Shown piece by piece: positions 24,467 through 36,008 of a stretch of 64,000 nt of DNA. Numbering within the stretch: position 1 is the stretch's first letter; every line of letters begins with the position of its first letter. Both the position numbers and the translations under genes were made by a program. Origin of the DNA: Zea mays (lineage: Eukaryota > Streptophyta > Magnoliopsida > Poales > Poaceae). The notes under the pieces were generated by a model. That model saw nothing but the letters and a program-made list of their open reading frames with translations. It did not search any database and was not told the origin of the DNA. The stretch spans positions 140,517,982-140,581,981 of the forward strand of contig NC_050097.1 of assembly GCF_902167145.1 (NCBI RefSeq), in the 5' to 3' direction.

Positions 24467-25153
24467 TTTCTTGATGTTTGTTCTAGGGTTTATGGGTGAT
24501 ATTTTCTAGGGGTGTTCGTGATCATCTAGAATTATTTGGGTGAGGTGTTGGGGTTGTGTTTCCTAGATTTTATTATTGCATATAGTGTTTTAAGCTAGTG
24601 ACGAGAATTCGAGCAAAACATGAATAAATAGAGAAATTCCATGAAATTAAACTTTGGTAACTTTGGTGGATTGGTGACCCTGGCTCATGAAGCCCAAGTT
24701 TTTGCCTTGCTTCGTCTCACTTTCAAGTGAAAGAGATGGATTGAAATGAATATGGGATTTCCTTGCATGGAACACATGTTTCCATTTAGAGAGAAATTTG
24801 AGAAATCCATGAGATGGATGAGCGATTGAAGTGTAGGGCTTGCAGTTGAGACGGATCAGGTTGCTAGCACCTTCATTTTCACCACATGCATGATGAAATA
24901 AAGAGTTAGGGTTAGGATTTGCATGTGACAAAGAAAGAAGATGTTCTTGAGCTCACTCAAAAGATGTAGATGGGGGTGATGATCTGCATCTTATTCTTGA
25001 GATGGTGGTCCTTGATCTTGGCTTGGATCTCTCCTTATGTTCTTTTTATTTTTCGTCTCTTGCTTTTCCTCTCTAGTTCTTGTTTTCTTCACTTTCAAGA
25101 GAGAGGAAGGGAGATGCAAGTGATGAGATGAAGTGGAGAGATGGAGTATGGAG
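24467..25153. other. Spacer between the two duplicate copies
   Basis: About 690 bases, no supported gene. The 94-codon frame at 24647-24931 (minus) shows no domain. Confidence 0.35.
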
Positions 25154-25800
25154 CTAAATAATTACATTTGTGTTGATAGGTGGAGACTAGGGTGGGGATA
25201 AGAGGACAATTCATCTAAACAAATTCCGATGTATTAGTATTCTCGCAGATAGTGTGGTGGAACTTGAAATTTGAGAATTCTAGAATTGAGATAAAGAGAT
25301 TAAACTAGGGTTCTAATACAACTCATAATCGTTGTAGGAACCACTTTGGCCCATAGATCACTTTTCGAGCAACAACTTTGTGATTTGACTTAGGTCAAAG
25401 ACTGAGTTGATTTAGTTTGGACGTGACAGTGTTGTGAAGGTTGTAAGCTAGCTTGGAGTCCTTATCGGTCGAGAGTTGAGGTTAGGGTTTTGCTGTAAGT
25501 TGACAATGTTATCTATTGCATGAAGAAGACCAAAGATAAAGGTCTTGTGCTAGCCTGAACATAGACTTGTGATCCAAATGGATAGAGGCGATTAACATAA
25601 GTCCATGTCAGGACCCAAGGCATGTGTTGGTTATGGTTATGAGTTTCTAAATTTTTGTGAAAAGTTTAAGGATCAGGACACTAACAAAAACATAAAGTTA
25701 TGGGATTTGATAGTAACCGGGGAAAAAGGAAAAAATGCTAAACCAAATAGATTCTACTTGTTAGTGTTATATATTCCCTTCATTTCAAAACATAAATCAC
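25154..25800 (+). repeat. Direct duplication, copy 2 (about 0.65 kb)
   Basis: Partner of 23840-24466. It runs into the Stowaway-like MITE at its right end, and copy 1 also ends in a fragment of the same MITE end. Confidence 0.8.
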
Positions 25801-25924
25801 TTTAGATTTGTATATATATATATATATATATTTTATTTTTTTATTTAGACATATATTAGGTATATATATAAATAAAAAAATGTATGTAAAAACTAACTTG
25901 CCTTGTAATTTGGAACAGAGAGAG
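25774..25924. mobile_element. Stowaway-like MITE
   Basis: About 150 bp, AT-rich, with imperfect terminal inverted repeats (left TTCCCTTCATTTCAAAAC, right reverse complement CTCTCTCTGTTCCAAATT). These are close to the CTCCCTCCGTTCCAAA ends of grass Stowaway elements, with TA on both sides (25772-25773 and 25925-25926). A (TA)10 run (25811-25830) lies inside. Confidence 0.55.
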
Positions 25925-25926
25925 TA

Positions 25927-26393
25927 ATTGAATTATCTAAAATTCGTTTATAGAAAAACAAATTATCAAACTTGGCTCTTAAAGTCGAGTGACAAGTGCA
26001 TTGATAAATAGCCAAAATTTTGTACTAATTTTGAAAATAGAGGTTAGCCGTCACGAGTAATGCAAAAATCATTAGCCGTCGATTCTGATGATGGAAGGCC
26101 GATGGACACTATGGATTAGAAATCAGATCGTGGCGTGACCGGTGTGGACAGCCACGATCGCCGTCCTCTAGCACGGGAGCTCAGGGACAAAACTGTAAAA
26201 TAGTCGGTCTCGCGTCTGGAGATTTTCAGATCAGAACCAAACTCGGCTCGAGAGAGATCGCATACGCCTGCCTGCCCACCCACCTCCCCTTTTCCTTCCT
26301 CTTCGCCCCAGCGACGCGGCCGCCCGGAGACCGAGCGAGGCAGGCAACCCACCACCGAGAGGCAGGGACAGGAACAGGAAGCCGGAGGCGAAG
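25927..26393 (+). promoter_or_regulatory. Promoter and 5' leader region of the V-ATPase subunit c gene
   Basis: Sequence changes from AT-rich to GC-rich at about 26080. No clear TATA box: the best candidate is GTAAAATAG near 26195. The pyrimidine-rich stretch at 26280-26330 is probably untranslated leader. The transcription start is not determinable by eye. Confidence 0.4.
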
Positions 26394-28401
26394 ATGTCGT
26401 CGGTGTTCAGCGGCGATGAGACGGCCCCCTTCTTCGGCTTCCTCGGCGCCGCCGCCGCCCTCGTCTTCTCATGTTCGTTCCCCTTCGACCATCCTCCTTT
26501 TCCACTTGCTCGCTCATGCGATTCCGTACTCAAAGCTCTAGTTTTTTCCGGATAAAGTTTGGATTTTTCACCGTCCATTGCTCGATCTATCGTTGGGGCT
26601 CCATGGCTAGCCCTCGATCTGGCCGAGCTCCAGCCTCCGGTCAGCTCGATTCCGGGCGTGCTGATGCTGGATCTGCCCGATTTGGTCCGATCGGGTGTCA
26701 GTCTGTCGGATTCCAGAAAGCGGTGGGCTTTTTCGGTCGGGCAGTTGCTGACTAGGCTGTTATTTTGCTTGATCCGGCGCAGGCATGGGCGCCGCGTACG
26801 GGACCGCGAAGAGCGGCGTCGGCGTGGCGTCGATGGGTGTGATGCGGCCGGAGCTCGTCATGAAGTCCATCGTGCCCGTGGTCATGGCTGGTGTGCTCGG
26901 TATCTACGGGCTCATCATCGCCGTCATCATCAGCACGGGGATCAACCCCAAGGCCAAGCCCTACTACCTCTTTGATGGCTACGCCCACCTTTCGTCCGGG
27001 CTTGCCTGTGGTCTCGCTGGGCTTGCAGCTGGCATGGCCATCGGCATTGTCGGTGATGCTGGAGTCAGGTAAAAGGCTCTCTCTGTAGTGAGCATCATAG
27101 ATTTACTATGTCCTTTTATTACTGTCTGCTATGCCATGCCATGCCCAGAATGTTAATATTGTGTTATTGACTGCTACAAGGTTAATACTCCTAGCATTAA
27201 CAATGTGACTCCTTAATGTGCTATATTGAGTGCCCACCTTATCACCATAAGTTATAAGGGCATGTACAACCTTGAGACCATGGAACTGTTTTCTAAGTAC
27301 AAGAGATAACTAAAAACTGCATGATACAAACTTGAGCCCCTGGATTGTAAATGCAGTCAAGAGACAATATATAAGTCCGTCTCTTGTATTTTTTTTTCAA
27401 TTAACTCTCTAGAGACTCTTCAAGTGACCACCTAATTAATGGGGTTGTACATGCTCTAAGAATCTAAGTCCATGTACTAATCAAAGTTATTGACATTCAA
27501 ATTCTCATTATTAGTCTAATTCTTGTCCTGTTGGTCTTGCACATAAATTTTCGTCTTGGGTCATCAAATATTTGAAAAACGAATTGTCTAAAATTATGCC
27601 CCCCCTATTGAATACAATTTATAAATATTCTTTCTGACTTGGAACTATTTCTTGTCATTTCAATGATAGCAATATTTTACTCTATGTCAATATGTCATGC
27701 TCCTTTTTTTTTTTGATACTGCACTTTCTGGAACATTTTCATTTAACTGGGAACATAGTGTTCATTAGAAGAACATGTAGGTAGGTTTTCTTTCCTCTCT
27801 ATCTTTAAGCACCCCATGTGTGTAAACAATAGTTGTATGGTGGGAGCACTGACTTAACTTTTAGTTTTGACTGTCATATTGTATTTCATTTTCACTGAAG
27901 TATGACCAACCAAAGTTCTACTGTTCCATGAACACAAACATGCTCTTGGATGAGTATATAAATTGATATATGGCTATTTATATGCTTAAAGGCTGTTAAT
28001 GATCAACATAAGCTCTCTTTTTTTCAGTGGCTACAGATGGTGTTGATAATCCACTTTTTAATATTTCATACACAAGTCTGGAAATGCAATTATTACACAT
28101 TTAGGTTCTCTGTTAGGTTAGAAATCAAGCACTTTCTGTCACTACTACTTGGTTGATAAGTTCCAATCAGTAGCTCACATGCAACTTTCTCCTGGCGTTT
28201 CTTCTTTTACAGAGGAGGCATGGGAATTGAAATTTTAGTTTGACTAATTTTTGGGCCACCGATTTCAGGGCAAATGCGCAACAGCCAAAGCTTTTCGTTG
28301 GCATGATCCTCATCCTCATTTTCGCAGAAGCGCTTGCTCTCTATGGTCTAATTGTTGGAATTATCCTTTCGTCTCGCGCTGGTCAATCCCGGGCGGATTA
28401 A
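26394..28401 (+). CDS. VHA-c: V-type H+-ATPase 16-kDa proteolipid, subunit c (three exons)
   Basis: Exons 26394-26472, 26783-27068 and 28269-28401 with GT/AG borders give a 165-residue protein (498 coding bases), the normal length for plant subunit c. It starts [16 protein letters not shown]. Four hydrophobic helices lie at about 12-34, 55-77, 94-116 and 131-153. The proton-carrying glutamate is Glu142 in the fourth helix ([10 protein letters not shown]). The C-terminus is [10 protein letters not shown]. Subunit c forms the rotating membrane ring of the V-ATPase, which acidifies the vacuole and trans-Golgi/endosomes. No stop, frameshift or missing residue is seen; it is the only host gene here that looks functional. 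Splitting of Cys27 and Arg122 codons across introns fits exactly. It belongs to a multigene family in grasses, so the copy cannot be named further. Confidence 0.97.
27258..27456. mobile_element. Tourist-like MITE (PIF/Harbinger type) in intron 2
   Basis: 199 bp with terminal inverted repeats GGGCATGTACAACC and, reversed, GAGCATGTACAACC (13 of 14 match), flanked by the trinucleotide TAA on both sides (27255-27257, 27457-27459). The size, TIR and 3-bp duplication fit Tourist elements. Confidence 0.85.
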
Positions 28402-28645
28402 GTGCACCACCATTCTGTGATTACCGCACCGTTTATTATGCTATTCTGAGAGGATTGGAACTCTATTCCCTTGTCTAGTTTATTCTTGTTACCATGTATT
28501 AATGTAACAATCTGTAGCTGATGGAAGGTGACTTCCAGTCATGTTTTGGTTTTGGTGGTGTCGAGCAGAGGTTATTTATTTTTGGGTTAAGGTCGGAGTC
28601 GGACGGATGCTCTTGGGCTAAGTGGATTTAATTTTATCCTTGCTG

Positions 28646-28651
28646 AATAAA
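28646..28651 (+). terminator. Putative polyadenylation signal of the V-ATPase gene
   Basis: AATAAA 245 bases after the stop codon, within a T-rich 3' region. Confidence 0.6.
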
Positions 28652-29160
28652 GAACACGGAATTGTAGCCAAATAAGAACGTGATATATAAATATTTCTTT
28701 CCCACTTTGCTGGATGCCTGGATTTTCATCACCATCTATACTTGAGCATAGCTGAGTGTTGTTTCAGATGTTTTTTAGCCAAGAGGCGTAGACTGTGACA
28801 ACGACGATATTTTGTCTGAACTGAAGCACGCCTAGCAAAGAGAGGGATAAAAGGTTACAGACATAGCAAATGATTTGTTGAGTTAAATATTAACTAAATG
28901 TAAATAGCATAGGTAAAATGTACTGGGACAATTAATTTGATGCAAAAAAAATGTAAAACAACATATTAGTTTTAATTCAATGTGGATTGAAATGTATTGA
29001 GATAGATTTTGACTTGCTATGGATTTAAACGTACTCAATACCACCCAATACATATGGATTAAATGTGATACCATTGAATGAAACCGGTTTTCACGTGACA
29101 ATACAAATGACGTAAATCTGCATATCCATAGTCCCTACCATTACCACTGTCCATTCATCA
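28652..29160. other. Intergenic DNA after the V-ATPase gene
   Basis: No supported gene; AT-rich. Confidence 0.4.
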
Positions 29161-29526
29161 AGAAGGCTGACGTCACTGTGTTTCTTGAATATGCTACCTA
29201 TATGCTTTTGCAAATCTTGTATTGCGAAGAAACTCGAGGAGGAATTTACGGGATCTGAATTTCAGATGTTTAGATGCTCGACAACATCTATATTTGCCGG
29301 TATCTGCAGATGGGATGGGCTGACAGTACCAGCAAAAATAGCAGCACGCTCATCCTTGAGGTGCCCAATCTGCAGTAGACCAGAAGCGAAGTTGCGGAGT
29401 CTTTTTGAACGCATCAACATATCATTTCCACTCACAATTTCCTAAATGGAGCTTCTCGAAAGGGTCACCACTGTTCCTCTCGGCTCTCGCAATGAGCTTC
29501 CTGGTGCGAAACAGGGGCATACAAAC
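29161..29526 (-). pseudogene. Possible exon remnants of an unidentified plant gene
   Basis: On the minus strand a good splice acceptor (ATTCTTATTGCAG, 29539-29527) leads into a frame with a charged, protein-like sequence (LIARAERNSGDPFEKLHLGN). A strong donor (GTGAGT) and another acceptor-like site (TCTACTGCAG) follow. A second frame from 29417 down to 29161 reads naturally (LKDERAAIFAGTV...) with a single stop at 29262-29264. The two pieces do not join in frame, so this may be a decayed gene fragment, perhaps captured by a transposon. I do not recognise the family. Confidence 0.3.
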
Positions 29527-30888
29527 CTGCAATAAGAATTTAATTGGGTTAAGCTTTCCACAAATTCTAGTAGTTCTGAACGTTAATAGTTAGCAAAACA
29601 AGGTGACATACTACAACTACGCATGCTGAGTTGCTGACTACGCGCACAGGGCGGAGGGCCCGTTATGGCCAAGTATGGCCCGCGCCATATTTCAATTCGG
29701 CCCAGTAAGAGAGCAAAACCTAGGTATTCATTCTAGCCCGCGCCATACCTCCGTGGCCGCACAACAGGCATAGCACAGCCGCCGCAGGGGCACTGCGTAC
29801 AAGACGGCGGCCGCTTGCCCGCTCCTCGCCCGGCCGCCTGCTCGTCCGTCCGCGGCTGCCTCCGTCTAGTCGGCCGGCGGCTGTGCAAGAGTGTGAGCAC
29901 GGCCACGCGTACCCAGGCAGGCAGTCACCGCCTCACTCCACTTCTTGGCCTTACGCAGTTACGCCCTTACAGCCTTCAGGCAGTCACCGCCTCCGTCTGT
30001 CCTGCTGCTTCCCGCCTTCCTGCTTGGCCCGTTGACCGTTGGGTGTTGGCCATGCTCCACTGCTTGGCTGCAGGCTACTTGCTTTGCTCAATTTGTTGCT
30101 TGCTAGCCTGCTTTAGTGTTGCTAGCCTGCTTCAGTGCCTTGGTTGCTTGCCTACTTGCTTGGCTAGTTGGCTTAGTTGCTTGCGTAGTTGCGTCGGCGT
30201 TGGCCGCGTTGCTGCTTGCAAGACTGCTACTTGTAATTTCGGCTGCTTGCAAGCTGGCTACCCCGCAGTAGCAAATTGCAATGGATTCAAGCTCGGCGAG
30301 ATCGGCAAAAAGAAAGACTCCAGGAAGAGATAGTTGTGTTATGTGTAACAATATTTTTATACATTTTAGTTATTCGTATATCATAGGAGTAAGACAAATT
30401 AATTTTAATGTGCAGATTTGAAGAGCTATTTTAGCCGTGCTAGTACTCGTGGAAGTAGAGTTTGTCATGACACATTAGATTGCACATGTAGTTCTATCAT
30501 AGGTACTTATTAATAATGTTTTTATACTAAAATTTTATTTTACTGAAGATATGTCTTTATTATTGTCATACCTTATTTTTGGATCGTGCTTCGTCACTCG
30601 CGCACAGAATATGAAATCTGTTAGCGAGATTGGCTCCGTGACTTCTGTGAGATGATCCCGTGACCGCTCCTGGTAGATTCATTCCGTGACTGCTTATTGC
30701 TTTTACGAGAGTAACTCTACTAGACTAGCCTGATCGTTTTGTAAAAATAAATTTGACAAGAAAATAGTTTTCAATATAATGTGTAAATGACTGTTCGAAT
30801 TTAGTAGCTCTCGATCGCTTCACTTTCACTTTATTTTTAAATAGACTGCTTCACTTACCATTCTGTCTGTTAGTTTACGGAGTCTATA
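29527..30888. other. Intergenic DNA, GC-rich then AT-rich
   Basis: 29640-30330 is GC-rich with low-complexity GCTTGCT-type repeats, which explain the 172-codon frame at 29815-30333; I do not call it a gene. An ATG at 30281 starts a short basic frame (MDSSSARSAKRKTPG) reminiscent of DNA-transposase N-termini, but it ends soon and no ends of a transposon were found. Confidence 0.35.
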
Positions 30889-31198
30889 TGTAAGGAAAAT
30901 GGACCCGTGCTATTTGACTAAGTGATTTTTGTGTTTGATGATCAACATAACCTTGTGGACTAATTTTCTAAGTGTTTGTTCGTTGTAGTTCACAGGATGC
31001 GAAGTGGATTGGACTGAGCCTTTAAGGATGCAACACCTCAAAGAACACATTATAAGACCCATAGAAGACATTACAAAGTCATATTGAAGACACTTTATAC
31101 ATGCTAAGAGTCTAACACATCAAGAAGTAGAAGTGGGATGCAAAGCCACAAAACAAAAGGAATGTTAACAAAGTTCAGAGGAAGAGCTGAGTGAATTG
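30889..31198 (+). mobile_element. Old LTR-like sequence, left part (host of element A)
   Basis: From TGTAAGGAAAATGGACCC onward the sequence has the look of a grass LTR. It continues after element A at 56951 up to about 57720, giving about 1.1 kb if rejoined. It contains degenerate ccggtgcacaccgg motifs in the right part. Boundaries are uncertain. Confidence 0.4.
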
Positions 31199-31203
31199 GA
31201 AGT

Positions 31204-32390
31204 TGTCGGTACCCCGAATGAGAGGTACCCCTTACTACAGTATGAAGACACGGTGCCCGCGCGGCTATCTCTAGTCACGCGATGAACAACACCTGACCCC
31301 TCCACGTGGGCGGCTCCGGAGCCGCCACGTGGCCAGAGGAGACGATATACTCCAAGGTGGCGACAGTGGGTCCGGACCCCCACGGGAAAGTGTCGGACCC
31401 CTGGATGCACAGCCCGGACCTCTGGGCGAGGTTCAAGACCTCGACAGGTACAAACCAGACCCCTAGGACGGGTCCCGGACCCCTCAGGAGGGGTCCGGGC
31501 TACTCACAGTGGGGTCCTGGGATTCCAAGGCAAAGAATACCCAGGCCTTAATCAACGCCAGACGGGGGTTCGGTGCTGACACGTGTCCGGACCATACCGC
31601 GAGCGCTCCCACTCCCTGCTCAGGCGGAGACCCGATGCTGCCACGTGGCCTACTGCCCGTGACGTAAGCCAGCGGGCGGAGCCAGATGTAAGGCCTCTGG
31701 GCCGCACATTTATTGCGGAGGAGGCGCACCGCCTATCAAGCTGGCAGGTGATGTGCCGCCTCAGCATTAAATACGCCCTGCCTACTCCACTGACAAGCGA
31801 TGTGCTGCCTCAACATTTAATGTGCCCTGTCCACTCTGCTGACGGGCAGCGGCCAGACCATCCTGCAGGCGGTGTGCCCGTCCGCTCTGGTGGCAGGCAG
31901 TACGCCCGTGCTGCGACATACACTGTGCTCATCATCACTCGTACGTTGCCAGTGAAGCTTCCGCTGCACGCCGATACTACGCAGGCTGCAGATATCAGGG
32001 CGCAAGGAGAATGCACTGGCGACCAGCATTAGTTGCTCCAAGTATTACATCCGTTATGTCCCGGGGCCCGTTTGTCGGGGCTCAGCACCCTTGTACGTGC
32101 CCCCTTCAGCTATAAAAGGGGAGGCATGCAACGTTACAACTCAAGCTCACTTAGACTCAGACACACTTAGACGCAGCTCAGACTCACAAGTTCATACAAG
32201 CTCTCAAGCTCAATACATCACATGGTGGAGTAGTGTATTACGCTTTGGCGGCCCGGACCACTCTAAACCCTTGTGTGTTCTTGTGTTCTTCCTGTTTCCA
32301 CCTAACAGGCAAAACGCTTAGACCCCTCCTCATCTAAGGATTTAGGGCGGGTGCATTCCGCCACCCGACCGGAGAATTTCCTCTCCGACA
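31204..32390 (+). mobile_element. Element A 5' LTR (1187 bp)
   Basis: Starts TGTCGGTACCCC, ends CTCTCCGACA right before the PBS. TATA box at 32111-32117. It differs from the 3' LTR by about 40 or more substitutions by eye, mostly transitions. Confidence 0.9.
32111..32117 (+). promoter_or_regulatory. TATA box, element A 5' LTR
   Basis: CAGCTATAAAAGGGGAGGC context; repeated at the same place in the 3' LTR. Confidence 0.6.
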
Positions 32391-32411
32391 TTTGGCGCGC
32401 CAGGTAGGGGG
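32391..32411 (+). other. Element A primer-binding site
   Basis: TTTGGCGCGCCAGGTAGGGG directly after the 5' LTR; position marks it as the PBS. I do not name the tRNA with confidence. Confidence 0.7.
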
Positions 32412-32450
32412 CTAGGCTTTAGATTTTTGCTTGTTCTTCTGCTCGACGCC

Positions 32451-33731
32451 ATGGTCCACATCGTCGAGCACCATGATTTCTTTCCCGAGGATTTCGTGAT
32501 GGAAGAGGCGGCTGCCTCTTCCACATCGCGGGCCACCAACCTCCCGGCGCCTGGTGTGGCCACTGCTGTGCACTCTGCGCGGCAACACACTCCTGCGCAA
32601 ATGTCCAGGACGTCTAGGGCTACGCTTGGAGCGCTGTCAGCGGCCAGAGAGTTACTGCGCCACGCTCCTAGCTCCACGGCCTCCCCGGGGGCCACGAAGC
32701 AGTGGCGCGACGACGTCGACCGCCTGCTTGGTATGGCGCACTCTGCCTCAACCAGGCTAAGGCCTCGGTCGTCCCGACGCCAACATGAGGCATCGACATC
32801 AGTGCGCTCTCCCGCGGTGAGGGCTGCATCGACTGAGAACCTGCGGGCGGAGCTCAACCGCCAGCGAGCGGGCGAGGATGCCCCAGTCTATATGGAGAGG
32901 TCTAATGACCTACGGGTGGAACTCAACCGCAGGCGTGTGGGTGAGGATGCCCGCGTCTCTCTGGAGAGGGCGCGTGAGCGCCGACAAAATGTCGAGGGTC
33001 GCAACCTCGACTACGACTTCGCTGTGGCTGCACCGCAGACCCCAATGGGCGCCCGGATCCAAGCGGGTGTCCCATTGGCCGGCATGGGCTGCGCCGCGCT
33101 GGCGGATCATCTCCGTGCGACGACCTGGCCATCCAAGTTCCGGCCACACCTGCCAGAGAAGTACGATGGTACGACAAATCCGTCGGAATTCTTGCATGTT
33201 TACGTCACCGCCATTACGGCAGCCGGTGGAGACACCACCGTAATGGCGACATACTTCCATGTTGCCTTGTCTGGGCCGGCCCGGACTTGGCTCATGAACC
33301 TTTCCCCAGGATCGATCTACTCCTGGAAAGAGCTCTGCGCGCGGTTGACGACAAACTTTGCCAGTGCTTACCAACAACATGGCATGGAGGCTCACCTCCA
33401 CGCAGTGAGACAGGAGCCCGGAGAAACTCTCCGGGCCTTCATCTCCCGCTTCACCAAGGTACGAGGCACCATACCTCGTATATCAGATGCATCCATCATC
33501 ACTGCTTTCTGCCAAGGGGTACGTGATGAAAAGATGTTAGAGAAGTTAGCCACGCACGATGTGGAAACTGTCTCCACTCTCTTCACTTTGGCCGACAAGT
33601 GCGCCAGAGCTGTCGAGGGCCGTGCATGGCACTCGGCGCCACATGCCGGAGTTGCCCAGATGGGAGGCTCCGGCGCCATCACCCAGGACGGCAAAAAGAA
33701 GAAGAAGAACCACGGCCATGAGAAGTCGTAG
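32451..33731 (+). pseudogene. gag: Element A Gag, ending at a premature TAG
   Basis: ATG at 32451 (MVHIVEHHDFF). After an alanine- and arginine-rich N-terminal third comes a retrotransposon Gag domain at about residues 225-330 (FRPHLPEKYDGTTNP, ARTWLMNL, SWKELCARLTTNF, PGETLRAFISRF). Lysine-rich residues precede a TAG at 33729-33731. Reading continues in the same frame beyond this stop into a C-terminal Gag segment and the protease, so the stop is probably a mutation rather than the natural end. Gag would form the particle and bind RNA. Confidence 0.85.
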
Positions 33732-34868
33732 TCTACCGCTCTGATTGTCGCAGCCGCGACTGGGGGCCGAAGCGAGCGCAACAAGCGCCCCCGGCCACAG
33801 GGAGGCAGCAGCGGCTCATGCCCTGTGCACCCCAACGCTCGTCACAGCGCCTCGGAGTGCCGCGAGATCATCAAGCTCGCGAAGCGCGTCAGTGAGCGAC
33901 GCCAGCAGTCGTCCAAGGACGGCTCCACACCCCGTCGCTGGCTTGGCAAGGAGGGGGTCGACGACAGCGAGGTAGCCGCGGGAGAACGAGAACTCGGGTA
34001 TCAGTCACCCGAGGGGGACCTCAAGGACGTCTTCACCGGAGATTCTGACTTCGGGGACGATAACGACCGCCGCAAGAAGTTGTACGTCATGTACGGCGGG
34101 AGCTGGGAGCTCACCTCCCACGGGACAAGTCCCTGCGCCGCGAGGTCCTGTCGGCGACTCCAGGGGTCCCAAAGGCTGCCCCACATCAACGATGGAGGAG
34201 CACCACCATCTCCTTCGGGGCATCCGACTGCCTCGACAACATGGCAGGGGGCAGGTGTGCTACCACTCATCACCGCCCCTGTCATCGCCAATATGCGGCT
34301 CCACCATGTGTTGATTGACGGCGGGGCGGGCCTCAACGTCATCAGCCATGCTGCGTTCAAACAGTTGCAGATCCTGGGGTCCCGTCTGGGACCCTCTCGC
34401 CCATTCTCCGGAGTGGGCCCACAGCCGGTGTATCCCCTTGGAAGCATCGCACTCCCGGTTACATTCGGGATCGAGGAGAACTTCTGCACGGAGAACGTCG
34501 TGTTTGACGTCGCGGAGGTTAACCTCCCCTTCAACGCCATCATCGGCAGGCCGGCCCTATACCAGTTCATGGCCATTGCCCATTACGGGTATTTGGTCCT
34601 CAAGATGCCATCTCCAACCGGGGTCCTCACCGTGCGGGGTGACCGCGCCGCTACGCTTGCGGCCGTGGAGAAGCTGCACGCCCTGGCGGCGGAGACTGCT
34701 CGCCCGGACGACGGAGGAAGGAACCCCTCAACTTCTGGTACTAAGGCGCTCCCCAAGGTGCCAAAGGTGCAACCATCTAGGGCAGACGACATCCACGTTA
34801 AAGCCATCCGGCTTACTACGGATTCTACCCAAACCACTCGCATTGCGGGTGATCTGGGCGATAAATAG
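33732..34868 (+). pseudogene. Element A Gag C-terminus and aspartic protease segment
   Basis: Same frame as gag. It begins with a basic stretch and an unusual zinc-knuckle-like cluster (CPVHPNARHSASEC, about 33809-33850). An acidic linker follows, then the retropepsin core HHVLIDGGAGLNVI with the active-site aspartate (about 34317) and the typical IIGRPAL flap-distal motif (about 34540). It ends in a TAG at 34866-34868. This protease would cut the Gag-Pol precursor. The copy is inactive as an uninterrupted polyprotein. Confidence 0.82.
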
Positions 34869-36008
34869 GAACTCGCGCTCGTCGCCTTCCTCCAGGCAAA
34901 TGCCGACGTGTTCGCATGGGAGCCATCGCAGATGACTGGGATCCCCAGGGAGGTGATCGAGCACCATCTGAAGATCAACCCCGATGCCAGGCCGGTGAGT
35001 CAGAAGCCTCGCAGATAGTCCGTCGAGCGGTAGGACTTCATCCGGAAGGAGGCCCAAAAGCTGCTAGACGCTTGCTTCATTGAAGAGGTTTATCACCCAG
35101 TATGGCTGGCCAACCCAGTCATCGTCCCCAAAGCGAATGGGAAGCTTCGGATGTGCATCGACTACACCAGCCTAAACAAGGCCTGTGCCAAGGACCCGTA
35201 TCCACTTCCACGTATAGATCAAATCGTGGATTCTACTTCCTGGTGCGACCTATTGTCATTCCTAGATGCTTACTCTGGTTTCCATCAAATCCAGATGTCT
35301 AGGGAAGATAGGAAGCATACCGCTTTTGTAACAATGGACGAGCATTACTGCTATGTTGTTATGCCTTACGGTCTGAAAAACGCCTTGCCAACATTCGTGC
35401 GGGCGATGAGTAAGACTTTTGGGGACCTAATTAGGGACAAAGTGGAAGTCTACGTCGATGACATCGTGGTCAAGACTAAGAGAGGGTCGACCCTAGTGGA
35501 AGACTTAACCCTGGTCTTCGACAAGTTGTAGGCAACCCGCACAAAGCTGAACCCGAACAAATGCGTCTTTGGTGTCTCCGCTGGGAAGTTACTGGGGTTC
35601 CTGGTTTTGTACCAGGGCATTGAAGCAAACCTGGAGAAGATCAAAGCGATTGAGGCAATGAGGCCTCCAGCCTATATCAAGGACGTCCAGAAGCTTACGG
35701 GGTCATTAGCCACACTTAGCTGCTTCATTTCGAGGCTGGCTGAGAGGGCGCTGCCTTTCTTCAAGCTGTTGCGAAAGTCCGGGCCCTTCTCTTGGAGCGA
35801 AGAGGTGGAACAAGCCTTCTAGGAGTTGAAGCAGCACTCGGTGTCCCTACCAATACTGGTAGCCCAGGAGCCAGGGGAGCCGCTGTATTTATACATCGCG
35901 ACGGCTACAGAAGCGGTAAGCATGGTGCTAGTCGTCGAAACAACGGCACCAGAAGGCCAGGAACCAGAGGACTCAGGACCGGTTACAGCAGTCCGGACAG
36001 TCCAGAGG
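34869..36008 (+). pseudogene. Element A reverse transcriptase and first RNase H, interrupted by element B
   Basis: Same frame, with four TAG stops (35016, 35031, 35529, 35820). RT motifs: VWLANPVIVPKANGKLRMCIDYTSLNKAC, split here as landmarks only; SFLDAYSGFHQIQM; VMPYGLKNALPTF; and the catalytic YVDDIVVKT (about 35450). The connection domain (YIKDVQKLTGSLATLSCF) and the beginning of the Ty3-type RNase H follow. The frame runs straight into the AGAGG target site at 36004-36008. It resumes in the same phase at 51913 after element B, with PVYYVSEVLHEAKTRY. Confidence 0.88.

Noticed and set aside
29815..30333. 172-codon plus-strand frame
   Set aside because: Low-complexity GCTTGC repeats, no start context or domain, and the opposite strand is also partly open.
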